A stretch of 31,422 nt of DNA, from NCBI GenBank assembly GCA_049609065.1, contig JBMYYE010000014.1:1-31422 (forward strand). The letters are read 5' to 3'. Origin of the DNA: JBMYYE01 sp049609065. Lineage in GTDB: Bacteria; Pseudomonadota; Alphaproteobacteria; Rhodobacterales; Rhodobacteraceae. This document shows, in pieces, positions 23,587 to 31,422 of this stretch. How positions within the stretch are numbered: position 1 is the first letter of the stretch; each line of letters begins with the position of its first letter. A program made the position numbers and the translations under genes. The notes beneath the pieces were generated by a model. That model saw only the letters and a list, made by a program, of their open reading frames with translations. It ran no database searches and was not told where the DNA came from.

Positions 23587-24129
23587 ATGTTTGGCATTGA
23601 TGACACGCTTGAATTTACTCCGATGCGTATTGCGGTTTTGACCCTGTCCGACACCCGCGATCTAAGCCAAGACAAATCAGGTGACACGCTTGAGGCGCGC
23701 TTGGTGAAGGCAGGCCATATTTTGGCCGATCGCAAAATCATGCAAGACGACAAAGACGCGATTTCAACGCAGCTCATGGCATGGGCGGATGATGCGGCTG
23801 TGGATGTGGTGATTTCGACGGGGGGCACTGGGCTCACGGGGCGCGATGTTAGCGTCGAGGCCCATAGATCCGTTTACGAAAAGGAAATCGATGCATTTTC
23901 CACGATGTTCACCGTGGTGTCGATGCAAAAAGTGGGTACGTCTGCGGTGCAATCACGCGCCACAGCCGGCATCGTGAAGAGTACCTATTTCTTTGCTCTT
24001 CCGGGATCGCCTGGGGCGTGCAAAGACGCATGGGATGAAATCCTCGTCTGGCAATTGGATAGCCGTCATCGCCCTTGTAATTTCGTGGAAATGATCCCGC
24101 GCCTTGAGGAACATAAAAACCGAAAATAA
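23587..24129 (+). CDS. moaB: molybdenum cofactor biosynthesis protein B
   Basis: The 180-residue protein belongs to the MoaB/Mog family, which adenylylates molybdopterin or binds it in cofactor synthesis. The typical sites are VLTLSDTRD near the N-terminus, VVISTGGTGLTGRDVSVEA, and the C-terminal FALPGSPGACKDAWDEIL. Its ATG begins immediately after the UDG-like stop with no intervening base, so it depends on coupling or on a ribosome-binding site inside that gene. No other moa genes are in the window. Confidence 0.93.
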   Translation: MFGIDDTLEFTPMRIAVLTLSDTRDLSQDKSGDTLEARLVKAGHILADRKIMQDDKDAISTQLMAWADDAAVDVVISTGGTGLTGRDVSVEAHRSVYEKEIDAFSTMFTVVSMQKVGTSAVQSRATAGIVKSTYFFALPGSPGACKDAWDEILVWQLDSRHRPCNFVEMIPRLEEHKNRK

Positions 24130-24196
24130 ATCGACGGATATACATGCAGCATGCGTTTATACTTCGATTGTGGCACTCATTGAATAGGTCAGCACA

Positions 24197-25525
24197 ATGC
24201 GAATTTTGAAACGATCTTTGATTGGTCTTTATCTGTTTGGCCTTGTGATAGCGCTTTTGCTCATGGCGGCAGGGGTGATGCTCAATGCGTTGCGCGCAGG
24301 GGATGACGCAGACGAAAACAAACGCCCGCAGCGTGAACGGGTGATTGCAACAAAAGTTTTGAAAATGGTCCCTACTTCGGTGACGCCTGAATTTGTGGCG
24401 TTTGGCGAATTGCGAAGCGAACGTGTTCTTGAACTCAGAACGAGCGCCTCTGGCCGGATCCTTTATATGGCAGACGCATTCAAAGATGGTGGCGTTGTGA
24501 GCGAAGGCACGCCGCTTCTTCGGATTGATAAAGCTGACGCCCAAAGTGCCCTCACACGGGCGGAAGCGGACCTCAATGATGTGCAATCGGATGAGGCAGA
24601 AGCGTTGCTTGCCTATGACATCATTTCCCAAGAATTGACCGCCGCAAAAGCGCAATTCACCTTGCGTCAAAAGGCACTTGATCGCCAAGTGGATCTACAA
24701 AGCCGCGGATCGTCCACGCGGGCCGCAGTAGAAACGTCAGAACTTGCACTGTCATCGGCCAAGCAAGCGATGCTCGCCAAAGAAAGCGCGCTGTCCAAAT
24801 CCAAAGTGCGCGTTGATCAAAGTGCTGCGCGTTTGTTACGCGCGGAGCTTTCCGTGTCGGATGCACAACGCCGATTGGATGATACGGAAATCACGGCCCC
24901 TTTTGCGGGGGCGATTACCAATGTCATGGTGCTCGAAGGGGGGCTCGTGTCCCAAAACGAACGGATCGGGACGATCTTTGCGCCAGACATGTTAGAAGTA
25001 TCCTTTCGCGTATCCGCAGGTCAATTCGCACGGCTTTTGGATGAGGCGGGCCAGTTGCTGAATTTGCCGGTCGAGGTGCGGTTGGAAAGCGGCAATACAC
25101 GTTTGCGCGTTACGGGAAAAATCACCCGCGAAGACGCGATGGTCGCAGATGGCACATCGGGGCGTATGATTTTTGCAAGCTTAGAGGCCGCTACAAGATT
25201 ACGCGCAGGTGATTTCGTCAGCGTCCATGTCCAAGAGCCCGTTTTGGAAAATGTCGTTGCACTGCCCTCGGCGGCGGTGTTTCCAGATGGGACCGTTTTG
25301 GTCATGACGGATGAAGAGCGGCTCGAACGTAAAACCGTGCCCATTTTGCGGCGTTCAGGAAATACGGTGATTGTTTCACCAGATGGGCTCGAAGGGCGCT
25401 ATGTGGTTGCGGCGCAAAATGCGCGCCTTGGCTCTGGTTTGAAAATCAAACCTGTGGGTCCTGATTTCACCGATGTAGCACCGTCAAAACCCGCTGCAGG
25501 CAAAGGCCAAGACAATGGGCATTAA
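24197..25525 (+). CDS. RND efflux membrane fusion protein (second system)
   Basis: This 442-residue periplasmic adaptor has an N-terminal membrane segment (about 7-32), a first lipoyl half with LELRTSASGRILYMADAFKDG, a long Ala/Glu/Lys-rich helical hairpin (about 110-225), the second lipoyl half (TAPFAGAITNVMVLEGGLVS) and a C-terminal domain. It is the partner of the RND permease whose start overlaps its last 11 bases. The longer hairpin differs from the fusion protein of the first RND system, so the two pumps are not recent duplicates. A separate outer-membrane channel gene is not found next to it. Confidence 0.9.
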   Translation: MRILKRSLIGLYLFGLVIALLLMAAGVMLNALRAGDDADENKRPQRERVIATKVLKMVPTSVTPEFVAFGELRSERVLELRTSASGRILYMADAFKDGGVVSEGTPLLRIDKADAQSALTRAEADLNDVQSDEAEALLAYDIISQELTAAKAQFTLRQKALDRQVDLQSRGSSTRAAVETSELALSSAKQAMLAKESALSKSKVRVDQSAARLLRAELSVSDAQRRLDDTEITAPFAGAITNVMVLEGGLVSQNERIGTIFAPDMLEVSFRVSAGQFARLLDEAGQLLNLPVEVRLESGNTRLRVTGKITREDAMVADGTSGRMIFASLEAATRLRAGDFVSVHVQEPVLENVVALPSAAVFPDGTVLVMTDEERLERKTVPILRRSGNTVIVSPDGLEGRYVVAAQNARLGSGLKIKPVGPDFTDVAPSKPAAGKGQDNGH

Positions 25526-28500
25526 GGCACCGCGTGTTAAAGGGATGGGCATCCTGTCGTATTTCACGCGCCACGCAACGGCCGCCAATCTTATTTTGGT
25601 CATCATGATTGCACTTGGCGCGGCGGCTTTGCCCCGTATGCGGACCCAGTTTTTCCCAGATGTCATTTTAGATAGCGTTTCCGTAAATATCGCCTGGAGC
25701 GGCGCCGGCGCCGAAGATGTCGACCGCGCCATCGTCCAGTTGGTTGAACCCACATTGATTGCCGTCGAAGGGGTCGAAGATGCGACATCGACAGCCCATG
25801 AAGGGTTTGCGCGGGTGTCGTTGGATTTTGAGGCCGGCTGGGACATGGCGCGCGCGGCCAATGACGTGCAGGCTGCGATTGATACCATCACGGATTTGCC
25901 CGAAGACGCCGAACGCCCCGAGGTGCGCCGTGGCGTTTGGAGCGACCGCGTCACAGATGTGGTGATCACGGGCCCCGTTGGGGCAGAACAGCTCGCGCGC
26001 TTTGCAGATGAATTTGTTCTTAGGCTGTTTGCCCAAGGCATCACACGTACAACCTTGCGCGGGGTAAACGCATCCGAAACTGTGGTGGATGTGCGCATGG
26101 TTGACCTCATCAAACATGATGTGACGATGGCTGCGATTTCATCGGCGATTGCGGCTGAGGTAAACACATTGCCCTCAGGCGAAGTGAAAGGCGCAAATAT
26201 CCGCATTCGCACGGGCAAAGAAAAACGAAGTTCCGAGGATATTAAAGATATCGTTTTGCGTGTGAATGCTGACGGTTCACAGCTCAAAATCAAAGACGTA
26301 GCAGGGGTCAAACGATTTGGAAGCACCCATGATAGGCAGTATTTTGTCGGGGATAACCCGGCAATTTCAATCCGCGTGGATCGGTCCGCGACGGGGGATG
26401 CCATTCAGATCCAAAAGGATGTGGAAAAGATCGCGCGGGATCTTGAACGTGAGCTCCCCGAAGGGTCAAGCATTGATCTAATTCGCACACGCTCTGAGGC
26501 GATTTCTGCGCGGCTTTCCATGCTTTTGGGCAATGCCGCACAAGGGCTCATGCTTGTGATGCTTTTGTTGTTTTTATTTCTGAATGCGCGCACGGCTTTT
26601 TGGGTGTCAGCGGGGATCCCAGTGGCGTTGATGGCGGCTGTGGCGCTCATGTATATGTCGGGGCTGACGATCAATATGATTTCGCTTTTTGCGTTGATCA
26701 TCACACTTGGCATTGTGGTGGATGATGCCATTGTGGTGGGGGAACATGCCGATTACCGCGCCCGCGTGTTGGGCGAAGACGCCGCTACTGCGGCAGAGAA
26801 CGCAGCAATCCGCATGGCAGGGCCAGTGTTTTCTGCAACGGTGACAACGGTGATTGCCTTTTTCGGCTTGATGGCCATTGGCGGGCGATTTGGGGATCTC
26901 ATTTCGGCCATTCCATTCACCGTGATTGCCGTTTTGGCGGCCTCTTTGGTGGAATGTTTCTTACTGCTGCCGCATCACATGAAATCCGCGCTTTCGCATG
27001 TCGGCGAAGGGCATTGGTACGACTGGCCGTCACGGCAGGTCAATAAAGGGTTCACATGGGTGCGCGACGGGGTGTTTCGCCATGTGGTAGATGTGTTGAT
27101 CAAAGGGCGCTATGTGGTGGTGGCCGCCGTGATTTTTGTGTTGTCAACACAGGCGGCTCTGGTGATTTCAGGTTCGGTCAATTGGCGCTTCTTTAATGCC
27201 CCAGAGGCGAGCTCGATCTCAGGCAATTTTGCCATGCTCGATCGCGCAACCCGCGCCGATAGTGTTGATATGATGCGTGAATTGCAGCGGGCCACCCGTG
27301 TGCTCGCACAAGAATATGAAGAGGAATACGGAGCCAATCCGCTTGATTATGTATTGGTGGAAGTCGGCGGAAATGCAGGGCGGCCGCTTTCTGGCATGGA
27401 CAATAAAGACAAGGAGCTATTGGGATCAATTTCGATTGAGCTGATTGATCCCGATCTGCGTCCATATTCATCGTTTGATTTCTTACGGGACCTGCAAAAA
27501 AACGTGCAAAAAACCCCTCTGGTTGCGGTGTTGAGCTTCAGAAGCTGGCGCCAAGGCCCGGGTGGTGATGCGCTCTCGGTTGAACTTTATGGCGCCGAAA
27601 GCACCATTTTGAAAGCTGCGGCAGAGGGTTTAAAGGCGCGCTTAACACAGTTTCCTGAGGTGTCCGCACTCGAAGATAGTTTGGCCTATGATAAGGATGA
27701 ATATATCCTTGAATTGACCCCCACAGGTGAGGCGTTGGGGTTTCGGATCGAACAAGTTGGCCGCGATTTGCGCGCGCGTTTGGATGGGATTGAGGCCGCA
27801 ACATATCCCGAAGGTGCGCGGATGGCGTCCATACGGGTGGAATTGCCCGCAACGGCGCAAAATTCAGATTTTCTCGATCAGTTTTTGATGCGCTCGGATC
27901 GCGGGGAATATGTGCCGCTCGCAGATATTGTGAATGTGAAAGTGCAATCCGGGTTTTCCGTCATTCAACGTGAAAATGGTGTGCAGGTTGTGACGGTTTC
28001 TGGGGATATCTCCGAAGATGATCCCGCCCGCGCCGCGGCTATTTCGGAGCTGATCCAAACTGAGATTTTACCAAACCTCGAACGGGATTTCCCAGTTCAG
28101 ACACAGATGTCGGGCCTTGCCGAACAAGAAGACGAATTCTTGAATGATGCAAAGGTTGGATTTGGGCTTTGCCTGTTGGGTATTTACCTTGTCTTGGCGT
28201 GGATTTTCAAAAGCTGGGCGCGGCCGCTGGTCGTGATGATTGTCATTCCTTTTGGCGTGATCGGTGCCATTTTTGGTCACTGGTTGCTTTCTGTGCCTTT
28301 ATCGATGTTTTCGGTCGTCGGGCTCATTGGGATGACGGGGATTATCATCAACGATTCGATTGTTTTGGTGACAACGGTGGATGAATTTCGTGAAAAATTG
28401 ACCCTAAAACAGGCCATCATTGAAGGGGTGACCAACCGGTTGCGCCCTGTTTTGCTCACAACTCTCACGACGGTTTTTGGGTTGATGCCGCTGCTGTTTG

Positions 28501-28856
28501 AAAAGTCAGTTCAGGCGCAATTTTTGAAACCAACGGTGATCACCCTGACATTTGGTTTGGGCTTTGGCATGGTGTTGGTGTTGATGGTTGTGCCCGCGTT
28601 TTTGATGATTGGGCGCGACATCCGGCATTATTGCACGGCAAGCTTTAATCTCTTGCGCGCGGCCACGCACACGGAACGCTCACGCGCCGTTTGGTTGCAT
28701 AGTGTTGCGGCGGCTATTGGTGTCGTATTTTTGGGACTTGCCGTGTTTCCCCGCCTGTTGCCCGTGTCTGGGATGGCGGGGCTAGCCATTTTTGCTCTGG
28801 GCACGGGGCTGAGCTATCTTTTGATTTATGTTGTTGGGCGCAAGAAGCCCCTCTAA
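25515..28856 (+). CDS. RND efflux permease (second system)
   Basis: The 1113-residue inner-membrane protein has the full RND plan: TM1 near residues 22-40, first porter domain, TM2-6, second porter domain and TM7-12, plus a C-terminal extension of about 75 residues with two further membrane segments. The TM4 relay is intact (GIVVDDAIVVGE, Asp403 and Asp404), unlike the first RND permease. The TM10 region reads GLIGMTGIIINDSIVLVT. I took the ATG at 25515 with AAAGG upstream; ATG 25545 is a shorter option. Its stop shares CTAA with the converging DsbD-like gene. The substrate is unknown. Confidence 0.92.
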   Translation: MGIKAPRVKGMGILSYFTRHATAANLILVIMIALGAAALPRMRTQFFPDVILDSVSVNIAWSGAGAEDVDRAIVQLVEPTLIAVEGVEDATSTAHEGFARVSLDFEAGWDMARAANDVQAAIDTITDLPEDAERPEVRRGVWSDRVTDVVITGPVGAEQLARFADEFVLRLFAQGITRTTLRGVNASETVVDVRMVDLIKHDVTMAAISSAIAAEVNTLPSGEVKGANIRIRTGKEKRSSEDIKDIVLRVNADGSQLKIKDVAGVKRFGSTHDRQYFVGDNPAISIRVDRSATGDAIQIQKDVEKIARDLERELPEGSSIDLIRTRSEAISARLSMLLGNAAQGLMLVMLLLFLFLNARTAFWVSAGIPVALMAAVALMYMSGLTINMISLFALIITLGIVVDDAIVVGEHADYRARVLGEDAATAAENAAIRMAGPVFSATVTTVIAFFGLMAIGGRFGDLISAIPFTVIAVLAASLVECFLLLPHHMKSALSHVGEGHWYDWPSRQVNKGFTWVRDGVFRHVVDVLIKGRYVVVAAVIFVLSTQAALVISGSVNWRFFNAPEASSISGNFAMLDRATRADSVDMMRELQRATRVLAQEYEEEYGANPLDYVLVEVGGNAGRPLSGMDNKDKELLGSISIELIDPDLRPYSSFDFLRDLQKNVQKTPLVAVLSFRSWRQGPGGDALSVELYGAESTILKAAAEGLKARLTQFPEVSALEDSLAYDKDEYILELTPTGEALGFRIEQVGRDLRARLDGIEAATYPEGARMASIRVELPATAQNSDFLDQFLMRSDRGEYVPLADIVNVKVQSGFSVIQRENGVQVVTVSGDISEDDPARAAAISELIQTEILPNLERDFPVQTQMSGLAEQEDEFLNDAKVGFGLCLLGIYLVLAWIFKSWARPLVVMIVIPFGVIGAIFGHWLLSVPLSMFSVVGLIGMTGIIINDSIVLVTTVDEFREKLTLKQAIIEGVTNRLRPVLLTTLTTVFGLMPLLFEKSVQAQFLKPTVITLTFGLGFGMVLVLMVVPAFLMIGRDIRHYCTASFNLLRAATHTERSRAVWLHSVAAAIGVVFLGLAVFPRLLPVSGMAGLAIFALGTGLSYLLIYVVGRKKPL

Positions 28857-29656
28857 AGGGCGTCACAGCCGCGATATTCCACTGCGCCGGCCTTGCCAAT
28901 CACCGTGATGAGGAGATCAGATCGGTTGAGCGAAAAGGGTTTATAGGTCGGCCCGATGATGTCTGCCGTGGATTGTACGCGGCCTTTTTCACGGATGGTG
29001 ACAGCGTTGGACACCCAATAGGTGTCGGGTTTCATTTCAATAGCCGTTATGGCGTTTTTATCGTTGCCAGCAGGCAAATGAACGGTGATTTTAAGCCCGT
29101 CTGATATCGGTGAAATTTCACATTTTGCGCGGATTTTCGCGGCGCGAATAGTGGTTTTTAAAGCGGACCGAATACGTGTATCTGGGCGCGCGGGTTTTTG
29201 TGAGAGTTTCGCAGAAACGTTGGCGGTTTGTGGCACGCAGATGTCCCGACATGTGCCAAAATCAATCTTTGATTTGAGGGAAATTGGCGCAGATTTATCC
29301 TTGGGGGTGAATGTGATCGGCAAAATCAATTCATCTATGTAACCAATCGTGGTGACCCCATTTTGGGTATAGGCTTTGGGTGCGGGCCAATGGATTTGCA
29401 CCGCTTTGAGGTTCTTGGATTTGGACCAATCAAATTGGGGTGGAAAGCCACCTTCGCCCGGTGCACGCCAGTATGTTTTCCAATTTGGTTCAAGCTGAAT
29501 GTGGATGGCGGCCAAATGTGTGCCATCTGCCTGACGGTGGCCTTCAAGAAGACGCAAAAACGCCACCCCTTTTGCCGCACTGCTTTGTGTCGCGGTGATG
29601 GCAAGGGCTGTGGTGATCGTGGCTGCGATCGCAAAGAGGGTCGAAAATTTTGTCAT
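28853..29656 (-). CDS. periplasmic DsbD-N-like thiol domain protein
   Basis: The 267-residue product has a signal peptide (about 1-27, ending TQSSA) and a domain like the N-terminal periplasmic part of DsbD/ScsB: LEPNWKTYWRAPGEGGFPP, GYIDELILPITF, and Cys136/Cys140 in DFGTCRDICVPQ, the likely redox pair. It lacks the membrane and thioredoxin parts of DsbD, so it is a free-standing version and presumably receives electrons from a membrane partner encoded elsewhere. It could serve copper or thiol homeostasis. The start ATG at 29656 is chosen from the signal peptide; a longer reading to 29782 overlaps the divergent gene. Its stop overlaps that of the RND permease. Confidence 0.83.
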   Translation of the reverse strand: MTKFSTLFAIAATITTALAITATQSSAAKGVAFLRLLEGHRQADGTHLAAIHIQLEPNWKTYWRAPGEGGFPPQFDWSKSKNLKAVQIHWPAPKAYTQNGVTTIGYIDELILPITFTPKDKSAPISLKSKIDFGTCRDICVPQTANVSAKLSQKPARPDTRIRSALKTTIRAAKIRAKCEISPISDGLKITVHLPAGNDKNAITAIEMKPDTYWVSNAVTIREKGRVQSTADIIGPTYKPFSLNRSDLLITVIGKAGAVEYRGCDAL

Positions 29657-29769
29657 ATGCCATACATAAGTAATAATCGCCTTTTGTGAAGGCACATTTA
29701 CGTGATCATTTTTTGCCGATTTCATGGAAGGTGCTTGCGAATCTGACCTGTTAGACGCACATAAGGCCC

Positions 29770-30351
29770 ATGATTGATACATCCAAACCGACAGATCTGA
29801 CGGGAAAGATCCTTATCGCGATGCCCTCCATTGGGGATGCGCGGTTTGAACATTCCGTGATTTATATGTGCACCCATTCAGAAGAAGGCGCGATGGGGCT
29901 TATCGTGAATAAGCCCATGCCAAATCTGAATATGGTGCAGCTTTTTGATCAACTTGATATTGATGTCATGGATGAAACCATTGCTGAAGCCCCCGTATTT
30001 TTTGGTGGACCTGTGGAGCGCACACGCGGATTTGTGCTCCATAAAGGGGCGCTAGAAGACGAAGATGCAGAGGCAATGGAACTCGAAGATGGGCTCTATC
30101 TTAGTGCGACACGTGACGTCTTAGAGGCACTGGCCGAAGGGCGCGGGCCAGAGGCCGCCGTTCTTGCACTTGGATACACAGGCTGGGGACCAGGGCAGTT
30201 GGAAGATGAAATTCAACAAAATGGCTGGCTAACGGTTGAGGCGGACGAAGCGCTTCTCTTTGATCTGGATGTTGATCCGAAATGGCAAAATGCCATGGCA
30301 AAAACCGGTATTGATCCGCGGCTTCTTGCGGATGCGCAGGGGTCGGCCTAG
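29770..30351 (+). CDS. YqgE/AlgH (UPF0301) family protein
   Basis: The 193-residue cytoplasmic protein carries the hallmark segments of the family: LTGKILIAMPSIGDARFEHS, THSEEGAMGLIVNKPM and VFFGGPVERTRGFVLHKG, plus ALGYTGWGPGQLEDE near the C-terminus. Members, including Pseudomonas AlgH, have an indirect regulatory history but no proven activity. The ATG at 29770 has AAGG upstream. It is divergent from the DsbD-like gene, and its TAG stop directly abuts the TAG stop of the converging Sua5 gene in a TAGCTA palindrome. Confidence 0.94.
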   Translation: MIDTSKPTDLTGKILIAMPSIGDARFEHSVIYMCTHSEEGAMGLIVNKPMPNLNMVQLFDQLDIDVMDETIAEAPVFFGGPVERTRGFVLHKGALEDEDAEAMELEDGLYLSATRDVLEALAEGRGPEAAVLALGYTGWGPGQLEDEIQQNGWLTVEADEALLFDLDVDPKWQNAMAKTGIDPRLLADAQGSA

Positions 30352-31287
30352 CTACGGTTTTGGTGCCGCCGCCCGTTGAAGCCGATCATTGATCGCCGCC
30401 CCAATCCCCACCATTGGGATGGGAGAAACCGCAATATGCGCCACATTTTCCCGATCACAGTGATGCAGCGCCTCAAAGAGATTGGCCGCCGCTTCCATCA
30501 AGTCGCCGCTTGGGGATAGATTGATATGCGCCCCTTCAACGGCCCCAAACCCGATGAAAGTTTCATGGGCTTCGGGTGCCGTGACATTTAAACGCACGCG
30601 GCCTTTAGGGGCATAATGGGATGTCATCTGCCCAGGTGCGGTGATGGGATCGCTACTTTGATGATCGGCAATTTCACGCCCAAGTGCCGCCTCAAGCATG
30701 GCTTTTGAAATACCGCCGGGGCGCAATAAAACGGGATCCGGTAAGAAGCCAATGATCGTGCTTTCGACGCCAATGCCGCAATCGCCCCCATCCAAAATCG
30801 CGTCAATACGCCCGCCCAGCCCATCCATCACATGGGTAACGCGTGTGGGGCTAATGGCGCCTGACGGGTTCGCGGATGGCGCCGCAATTGGATGGCCGAG
30901 GGCGGCAATAACGGCGCGCGCCAAAGGATGTGCCGGCAGGCGGATGGCTACTGTTTCAAGCCCCGCTGACACAAGCTTTGAAAGGCCGTTATCGGCATGT
31001 GTGGGCACCACAATCGTTAGAGGTCCTGGCCAAAATGTGTCTGCAATCATGCGCGCGTCGTCTGAAAACGCCCCGATTTTGAGCGCCATATCCAAATCCG
31101 CCACATGGGCGATGAGCGGATTGAACGTCGGACGGTTTTTCGCCGCAAAAATTTTGGCGACGGCCGCATCTAATGTTGCATCCGCTGCCAGCCCGTAAAC
31201 CGTTTCGGTTGGCACACTCACGAGCCCGCCTTCGCGCAAAATCTGCGCGGCGTCTTCGTGTTGATCAGGGTTCAGTATCGTAGTCAT
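30352..31287 (-). CDS. L-threonylcarbamoyladenylate synthase (Sua5/YwlC type)
   Basis: This enzyme makes threonylcarbamoyl-AMP from threonine, bicarbonate and ATP for the t6A37 modification of ANN-decoding tRNAs. The 311-residue length with a C-terminal Sua5 domain distinguishes it from the shorter TsaC. Visible motifs are VPTETVYGLAADA, FAAKNRPTFNPLIAHV (KxR) and AAPSANPSGAISPT (SxN). The Sua5 part follows at about residues 215-305. I chose the ATG at 31287; the frame extends to 31392 but those residues do not fit the family. The two genes at its ends converge and diverge without terminators. Confidence 0.93.
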   Translation of the reverse strand: MTTILNPDQHEDAAQILREGGLVSVPTETVYGLAADATLDAAVAKIFAAKNRPTFNPLIAHVADLDMALKIGAFSDDARMIADTFWPGPLTIVVPTHADNGLSKLVSAGLETVAIRLPAHPLARAVIAALGHPIAAPSANPSGAISPTRVTHVMDGLGGRIDAILDGGDCGIGVESTIIGFLPDPVLLRPGGISKAMLEAALGREIADHQSSDPITAPGQMTSHYAPKGRVRLNVTAPEAHETFIGFGAVEGAHINLSPSGDLMEAAANLFEALHHCDRENVAHIAVSPIPMVGIGAAINDRLQRAAAPKP

Positions 31288-31371
31288 ATCGTCGTGACGC
31301 TGCGTCTTGGTTGCTGGTATTTGAGGAGGCACTAAGCTACATAGCCAGAAATGCTTTTTACGTGAAATACC

Positions 31372-31393
31372 CTTGGAACGCCGAAATTCCAAG
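31372..31393. promoter_or_regulatory. inverted repeat in the leader of the gene at the right edge
   Basis: CTTGGAA (31372-31378) and TTCCAAG (31387-31393) form a perfect 7-bp dyad 24 bases before the ATG of the gene at the edge. It could be an operator or an RNA hairpin controlling that gene or, on the other strand, the Sua5 promoter. Confidence 0.35.
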
Positions 31394-31417
31394 CCATAGC
31401 TTCAAAAGGATAATAAT

Positions 31418-31422
31418 ATGCC
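31418..31422 (+). CDS. start of a gene that runs off the window
   Basis: The window ends five bases into a probable coding region: ATG at 31418-31420, preceded by AAAGGA at 31405-31410 with seven bases between. It is divergent from the Sua5 gene. The product cannot be identified from so little sequence. Confidence 0.5.

Noticed and set aside
23909..24688. 259-codon antisense ORF across moaB and the second fusion protein
   Set aside because: Spans two well-supported genes on the other strand and is rich in His, Arg and Cys; no recognisable protein.
25484..26404. Long antisense ORF (306 codons) inside the second RND permease
   Set aside because: Its Ser/Thr/Arg-rich sequence has no domain pattern and lies opposite a well-supported gene, as expected for a codon-bias shadow.
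22798..28856. Possible defence or mobile island made of the UDG-like gene, moaB and the RND pair
   Set aside because: The genes are typical chromosomal families with no nuclease, toxin or mobility gene nearby; base composition appears like the surroundings.

Overview
The window reads as chromosomal DNA from an alphaproteobacterium of the Rhodobacterales (Roseobacter) type with moderate GC. This is inferred from the gene families and their order (ubiA divergent from rsmE, then gshA; pyrB with a pyrC-like partner; plsY), from short alphaproteobacterial-style overlaps, and from an initiator tRNA carrying an A-U pair in the anticodon stem. I see no integrase, transposase, CRISPR array or phage gene.

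Layout. 1-2240: a SIMPL-domain protein, two tandem paralogous lipoproteins and an initiator tRNA with its own promoter and terminator. 2294-7371 (minus strand): an envelope/efflux operon running MipA/OmpV-like barrel, membrane fusion protein, RND permease. The permease frame is broken at a run of six A. A divergent AraC-type regulator with a membrane N-terminus (7564-8757) probably controls it. 8772-10319 (minus): a Cro/CI-type DNA-binding protein and a small beta-barrel protein. 10640-13033: the ribosome-rescue factor ArfB, then the NAD-salvage pair pncA-pncB. 13062-16261 (minus): ubiA, a large OmpA-type protein and a coiled-coil membrane protein. 16273-18925 (plus): rsmE, a small membrane protein and gshA, closed by a strong bidirectional terminator. 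18981-22683 (minus): pyrB, a PH-like membrane protein, a dihydroorotase homologue that has lost its catalytic residues, plsY and a DUF805 protein. 22798-28856 (plus): a degenerate uracil-DNA-glycosylase homologue, moaB and a second RND pump (fusion protein plus permease). 28853-31287: a DsbD-N-like periplasmic protein, YqgE/AlgH and a Sua5-type threonylcarbamoyl-AMP synthase. A gene beginning at 31418 runs off the window.

Most genes are ordinary housekeeping and envelope functions. The points worth a second look are the RND permease split exactly at a zero-frame A_AAA_AAC heptamer; the probably non-catalytic PyrC paired with PyrB; the UDG-like protein missing three of four Fe-S cysteines; the variant initiator tRNA; a pair of 10-bp direct repeats 31 bp apart between the AraC regulator and the efflux operon; and a pair of mutually exclusive hairpins ahead of the Cro/CI-type regulator. 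I did not find a clearly new multi-gene system.
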